Source: JALYYC01 sp963795805 | Lineage (GTDB): Bacteria > Chloroflexota > Dormibacteria > CF-121 | DNA: 64,000 nt | Direction: 5' to 3' | Assembly: GCA_963795805.1 (NCBI GenBank) | Contig: CAWCIV010000004.1 | Location: 1,441,486 to 1,505,485, forward strand | Part shown: piece by piece, positions 60,893 through 64,000 of the stretch | Layout of the letters: every line of letters begins with the position of its first letter | Numbering within the stretch: the stretch's first letter is position 1 | The notes under the pieces: generated by a model | Database searches by the model: none | What the model was told of the DNA's origin: nothing | What the model saw: the letters and a program-made list of their open reading frames with translations, nothing else | Program-made: the position numbers and the translations under genes

Positions 60893-62386
60893 TCAAATCG
60901 GCCCCACCATGGACCGTGATCCGAGGCCGTACGCGGATAGGAAACAACCGATTGGCCCTGTCCGTAGACGCAAGAGCGTATCCGATAGGTAAGTTGCGAA
61001 CAAGCGCCTCGAAGACGTCCCATCGATCTTATGCCGTCCGTCCAGGATGGCCTCGCTCGGAGTATTCGTGTTAATCATGCCCTCCGCTGCTTGTATGTCA
61101 TCGTGGTGACTTAGCGAGTGGATCAACAGGATGTCGGCATTGCGTTGGACCGAAGGGTCCAGTCCAGACGGCTGTTGCGTGGCGACTACGATCGAAAGAC
61201 CTAGATTGCGACCTTCGTCCACGTATTTCTTAAGCGGCCTCTTTGATGCAGATGCTCCTCTCGCCGGCATATAGTTGTGGGCTTCGTCGATGATGATCCA
61301 GCAACGGCTGATACCCTCTGCCGTGCGGAGCTCGCATTCTTGAGCTAAATCAGCCTCCCTCTTTGCGGCCACTGGATCCGTCAAGAGCAAGAGCTCCGCC
61401 CGACTCCGATGAATTGGCAGCATGCGCTCGTACTTCTCAGCCAATCCCCTCAACTGGATCACAAGTTTGATTAACAGTGCAACCAAGACGCTCCGCACCT
61501 GCGGATCCAGCTCACGGAGTAGAAGTACAGAAATGCGTCCCGGCGTTAACAGGCGGCGCATATCAAGCCCGGTGTTTGAAAATAGTGGCAAGCGCCTAAC
61601 GGCATGAAGCCGCCTCCGTAGCGACTCGACGGTGTCGCGATGATATCGCTGGAGCTCACTCGAGTGCTCGAGCGCGGCGAGTAATTCATTTATGCCAAAG
61701 ACGGGATCGGGTGGCACTGTTTGCCCATTGCGGGAGTCGATGTAGCCGTCCAGCGCCACCTTGCCATGAAGCTCAGTCATTAGATGACCCAGTGGATCGG
61801 AGAAAGGATCCGCCTCAAACAAACCGCACCATTCGTCGGATCCAAGGTCGCTCGGCCTGAGAGTTATCTCCAAGGACGGCAGGCTGCTGGGGACCGTAGT
61901 GCCCCGCGGATGAAACAACTCGATGGCTATATGCTCATGTGGAAGGCGCCACTTGTTAAGCTCCCGTGCCGCTTCATGGCGCTCGTCAACTGTATCTGTA
62001 ACTCCGAATGGCATGGTCAAGTAGACGTTCATCGTGTCCAGAATCAATACAGCCTGGGGCTGGCTTGTCTGGGCGAACCAGCCCCGCCCCACGAGGCCCT
62101 CGGCTACAACGCCCAACGTATAGCTCTTCCCGCTGCGCCGTTTGCCCATGATGTAGACGACATGCGCTCCACGGGTGTCAAGCCACACGTTCCGGAACGG
62201 TGTTTCGGCTTGCTTGCCAACGTACATTGCGTCAGTTTCGGCGTTTGTCCCGTGTTGGCCTAGCAGAACGCCTCCGGCCGGACCCCTATCAACAAGCAGG
62301 TCGGGCTTGACAGTGAAGCCGTGCTCCAAACGGAAGTTGGCCTCGGGTATTGCATGCGCATCGGTTGGCTCGGTCAATTTAGACAA
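60893..62386 (-). CDS. HerA-like hexameric ATPase/helicase
   Basis: The 497-residue protein starts with TTG and overlaps the previous gene's stop by 13 nt. It has the HerA/FtsK-type P-loop fold: Walker A GKRRSGKSYTLG (81-92), an internal region with DPFSDPLG, Walker B CWIIIDEAHNYMP (Asp-Glu 367-368) and motif C-type IVVATQQPSGLD followed by RNADILLIHSLS and an Arg-rich finger region. HerA proteins pump or unwind DNA, usually with a nuclease partner. Here the partners are a PLD-type nuclease and a second ATPase. It is the one intact large gene of this operon. Confidence 0.88.
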   Translation of the reverse strand: MSKLTEPTDAHAIPEANFRLEHGFTVKPDLLVDRGPAGGVLLGQHGTNAETDAMYVGKQAETPFRNVWLDTRGAHVVYIMGKRRSGKSYTLGVVAEGLVGRGWFAQTSQPQAVLILDTMNVYLTMPFGVTDTVDERHEAARELNKWRLPHEHIAIELFHPRGTTVPSSLPSLEITLRPSDLGSDEWCGLFEADPFSDPLGHLMTELHGKVALDGYIDSRNGQTVPPDPVFGINELLAALEHSSELQRYHRDTVESLRRRLHAVRRLPLFSNTGLDMRRLLTPGRISVLLLRELDPQVRSVLVALLIKLVIQLRGLAEKYERMLPIHRSRAELLLLTDPVAAKREADLAQECELRTAEGISRCWIIIDEAHNYMPARGASASKRPLKKYVDEGRNLGLSIVVATQQPSGLDPSVQRNADILLIHSLSHHDDIQAAEGMINTNTPSEAILDGRHKIDGTSSRRLFATYLSDTLLRLRTGPIGCFLSAYGLGSRSMVGPI

Positions 62387-63525
62387 TCGACCGTAACCAC
62401 TAGTCGCTGACCCCGAAACGCTCTCCCGATCGCCCTGGTCATCTTGAGGGTAATTTCGCGTGGCGTCATGGATTGCGTTAATTGACTCTTCAGGGCCTCA
62501 ATCGCCTCTTCCGTAAAGGGAAAAAGGGTTTCTTGCATGGTTTCGCCTCGTGGGTTGCCTGCAGCTTCCATAAGCTTCTTGAGGTCTCTCTTCGGATCGC
62601 GAACATAAGCTATGACACCGCGCACAAAGTAGTCGACATCCGGATCGATCAGCGAAGGAATCTCTATTTGGCTGTCCGCCCCGATCCGGGATGTGACTGG
62701 GCCTTGAGTGTTAAACACCTCAACGAGGTCAGTCTCCAATGCGGCGGAGGCTCCTATTAGAATGGACACCCACTTCTGATTTGGATCGACAAGACGAGTG
62801 AAACCTGAAACGAAGATCAATCGACTCTTGTCCGATCGACGTTAAACGCTCCATCTCGTCAAGGATTAACACCAGCGTCTTGTTTTGCGTTTCCCGGAGC
62901 AATCGGCCAAGGAGAGTCACTACATCGGCCAAACGCGCCGCTTCTGCCTCGGTCAAATCCTGGGTTTGACCAAGATCGTCGAGATCCTGGCGGGACACGG
63001 GCACGCCGGAGAGCCACCGCCACAGCCGAAGCTGTTCGAAATTGGGATCTACAAGACGGACTGTTGCTTTGGCTAGTTCTTCATCTTCGAGCTGGGTCTT
63101 TAAACGGCCAAGTAGTTCCTCTCTTTTCACGTATCCGATCTTTGCGAGCGTGCTCTCAAGAAGCCCAATAACAAAGTCTTGTCCGAGGCCACGCATGATG
63201 CCATCGCGGTAGAGATCGTGGAACCGCGAACGTCTTGAGAGATCTGGACACTCTATCCTCACCGGGTGACCGGAGTTAGGAGCTGCAATTCGCGCATCGT
63301 CCGCATGAGAGTGTGGGTCTTGCCGCCCCCGTACGGACCCCAGAAGAGGCGTTTAGGGGCTAGCGCCGTAACCAAATCAATATCGAGATTCTCGGCCAGG
63401 ATCTGTGTCTTAATGTCAGTTCTGGCGAAACAATCGGTATCTTCTACTGGATCCAGGATGAAGTTCTCGCGCCGAAGTCCGTAGGTTTCGCCGATCGTAG
63501 GGTTCGCTTGACCTGTAGTTGCCAT
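62374..63525 (-). pseudogene. P-loop ATPase (ORC/Cdc6-like) of the HerA operon, two frame disruptions
   Basis: From ATG at 63525 the first frame has the Walker A FWGPYGGGKTHTL and ends LLTPVTR-stop. The second (GTG at 63262) reads RIECPDLSRRSRFHDLY through Walker B VLILDEMERL. The third reads FVSGFTRLVDPNQKWVSIL through GDLEVFNTQ-type text and QLTQSMTPREITLKMTR. They clearly belong to one ATPase of about 375 residues. At the first join GGT-CACCC-GGT suggests insertion of 8 bases (CACCCGGT) that breaks LTPVRIECPDL. The HerA gene overlaps its stop by 13 nt. Confidence 0.75.
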
Positions 63526-63528
63526 GGT

Positions 63529-64000
63529 TCATACCTCTTTACTGTAATTCGAAATCTCAAAGAAATAGGAGATAAGCTGACTAATAACCCGAACATCGGA
63601 AGCTATCTTGATTCCCAGTTCTAGGTAGTTAGAACGTGTCAAATTCTCCGATCCAATCATTGCCATCGAGTACCCCCCGCGTAGTGTGGGTTCTCGTATA
63701 TGAGAGCTTGGTATGGAGGCGTTCGTTGAGGAAAACCGTGGCACCTAAAGCTTTCAGCTCTGAGGTAATTGGCGGCGGCGTCAGCGCGGTCCCCTGGACG
63801 GGTCTGACAATTACAAGAACTTCCGGTCTTCTGCCGAGTGCCTGCTCGGCTCGTCCAACTGCGTGTCTCAGAAGCTCAACATCGACCGGTGTGAGGCTGA
63901 TCCAGGGCGAGCATAGATATAGCCGGCCGAATCCCGGGCGCTCGTTGAGATTCCTGAGAAAGTCTCGAGTCATACCCTGCCTAACGAGCTGGTATGCATT
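63529..64000 (-). pseudogene. PLD-family nuclease, frame-disrupted and cut by the window edge
   Basis: The upstream frame has FGRLYLCSPWISLTPVDV and LHTKLSYTR (HxK of the PLD HKD motif); the next frame has REPTLRGGYSMAMIGSENLT and RSNYLELGIKI (GSxN). The two join naturally within LHTKL..REPTLRGG after a single shift near 63690. PLD nucleases act as dimers or with two HKD halves; here only one half is visible. The start at 63973 may not be the true one because the frame is open to the right edge. It ends 3 nt before the ATPase start. Confidence 0.7.

Overview
The window is one continuous high-GC stretch without rRNA, tRNA, phage structural genes or recognisable insertion sequences. GTG and TTG starts are common, genes are packed with 1-8 nt overlaps, and several genes seem to have leaderless promoters (TAnnnT 6-7 nt before the start codon). 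The style fits a soil-type Terrabacteria lineage such as Chloroflexota, Dormibacterota or a relative. No marker here fixes the phylum, so that is inference. From about 55 kb onward the DNA is visibly more AT-rich.

Region 1 (1-20 kb) is rich in signalling genes. It holds an L,D-transpeptidase, a large NarL-type histidine kinase, four complete kinase/regulator pairs (3.9-6.0, 6.0-7.8, 14.6-16.4 and 17.4-19.2 kb), an FtsX/MacB-like ABC exporter, the primary sigma factor, a secreted beta-propeller protein and a pair of tandem paralogous small proteins.

Region 2 (20-31 kb) holds mixed small genes: two cyclic-nucleotide-binding proteins and a fragment of a third copy, a DinB/MDMPI-like enzyme with an alpha/beta hydrolase and a MarR regulator, a secreted hydrolase whose promoter overlaps a palindrome, beta-helix proteins, a double ABM-domain protein and an ARPP-1-like protein. 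It also carries a family of G/C-rich hairpin elements whose tail has the form of a G-quadruplex. One such element lies inside the ABC permease gene, two encode the C-terminus of a hydrolase, eight form a tandem array, and one abuts the kinase start in region 3.

Region 3 (31.8-43.4 kb) is a long plus-strand operon: GntR/UTRA regulator, APC permease, PfkB kinase fused to a double-SIS domain, nucleotidyltransferase, metallophosphatase, HbpS/GlcG protein, NCS1 permease, allantoinase, hydantoin/allantoin-racemase homologue and allantoicase. The first part matches the logic of fructosamine (frl-type) catabolism and the second part is ureide catabolism. To my knowledge this pairing is unusual.

Region 4 (43.4-64 kb) is an accessory, partly decayed defence-like island. 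It contains three copies of a PD-(D/E)XK-like protein around a hybrid kinase/tandem-receiver pair, then a broken PLD-SF2 helicase, a frame-disrupted RecB-like nuclease/SF1 helicase, a broken STAND ATPase with a HEPN-like motif, a broken DNA methyltransferase, and a minus-strand operon PLD nuclease - P-loop ATPase - HerA ATPase - unknown protein that runs off the right edge. Most large genes here carry frameshifts. They could be real decay or sequence errors, and reads would settle which.
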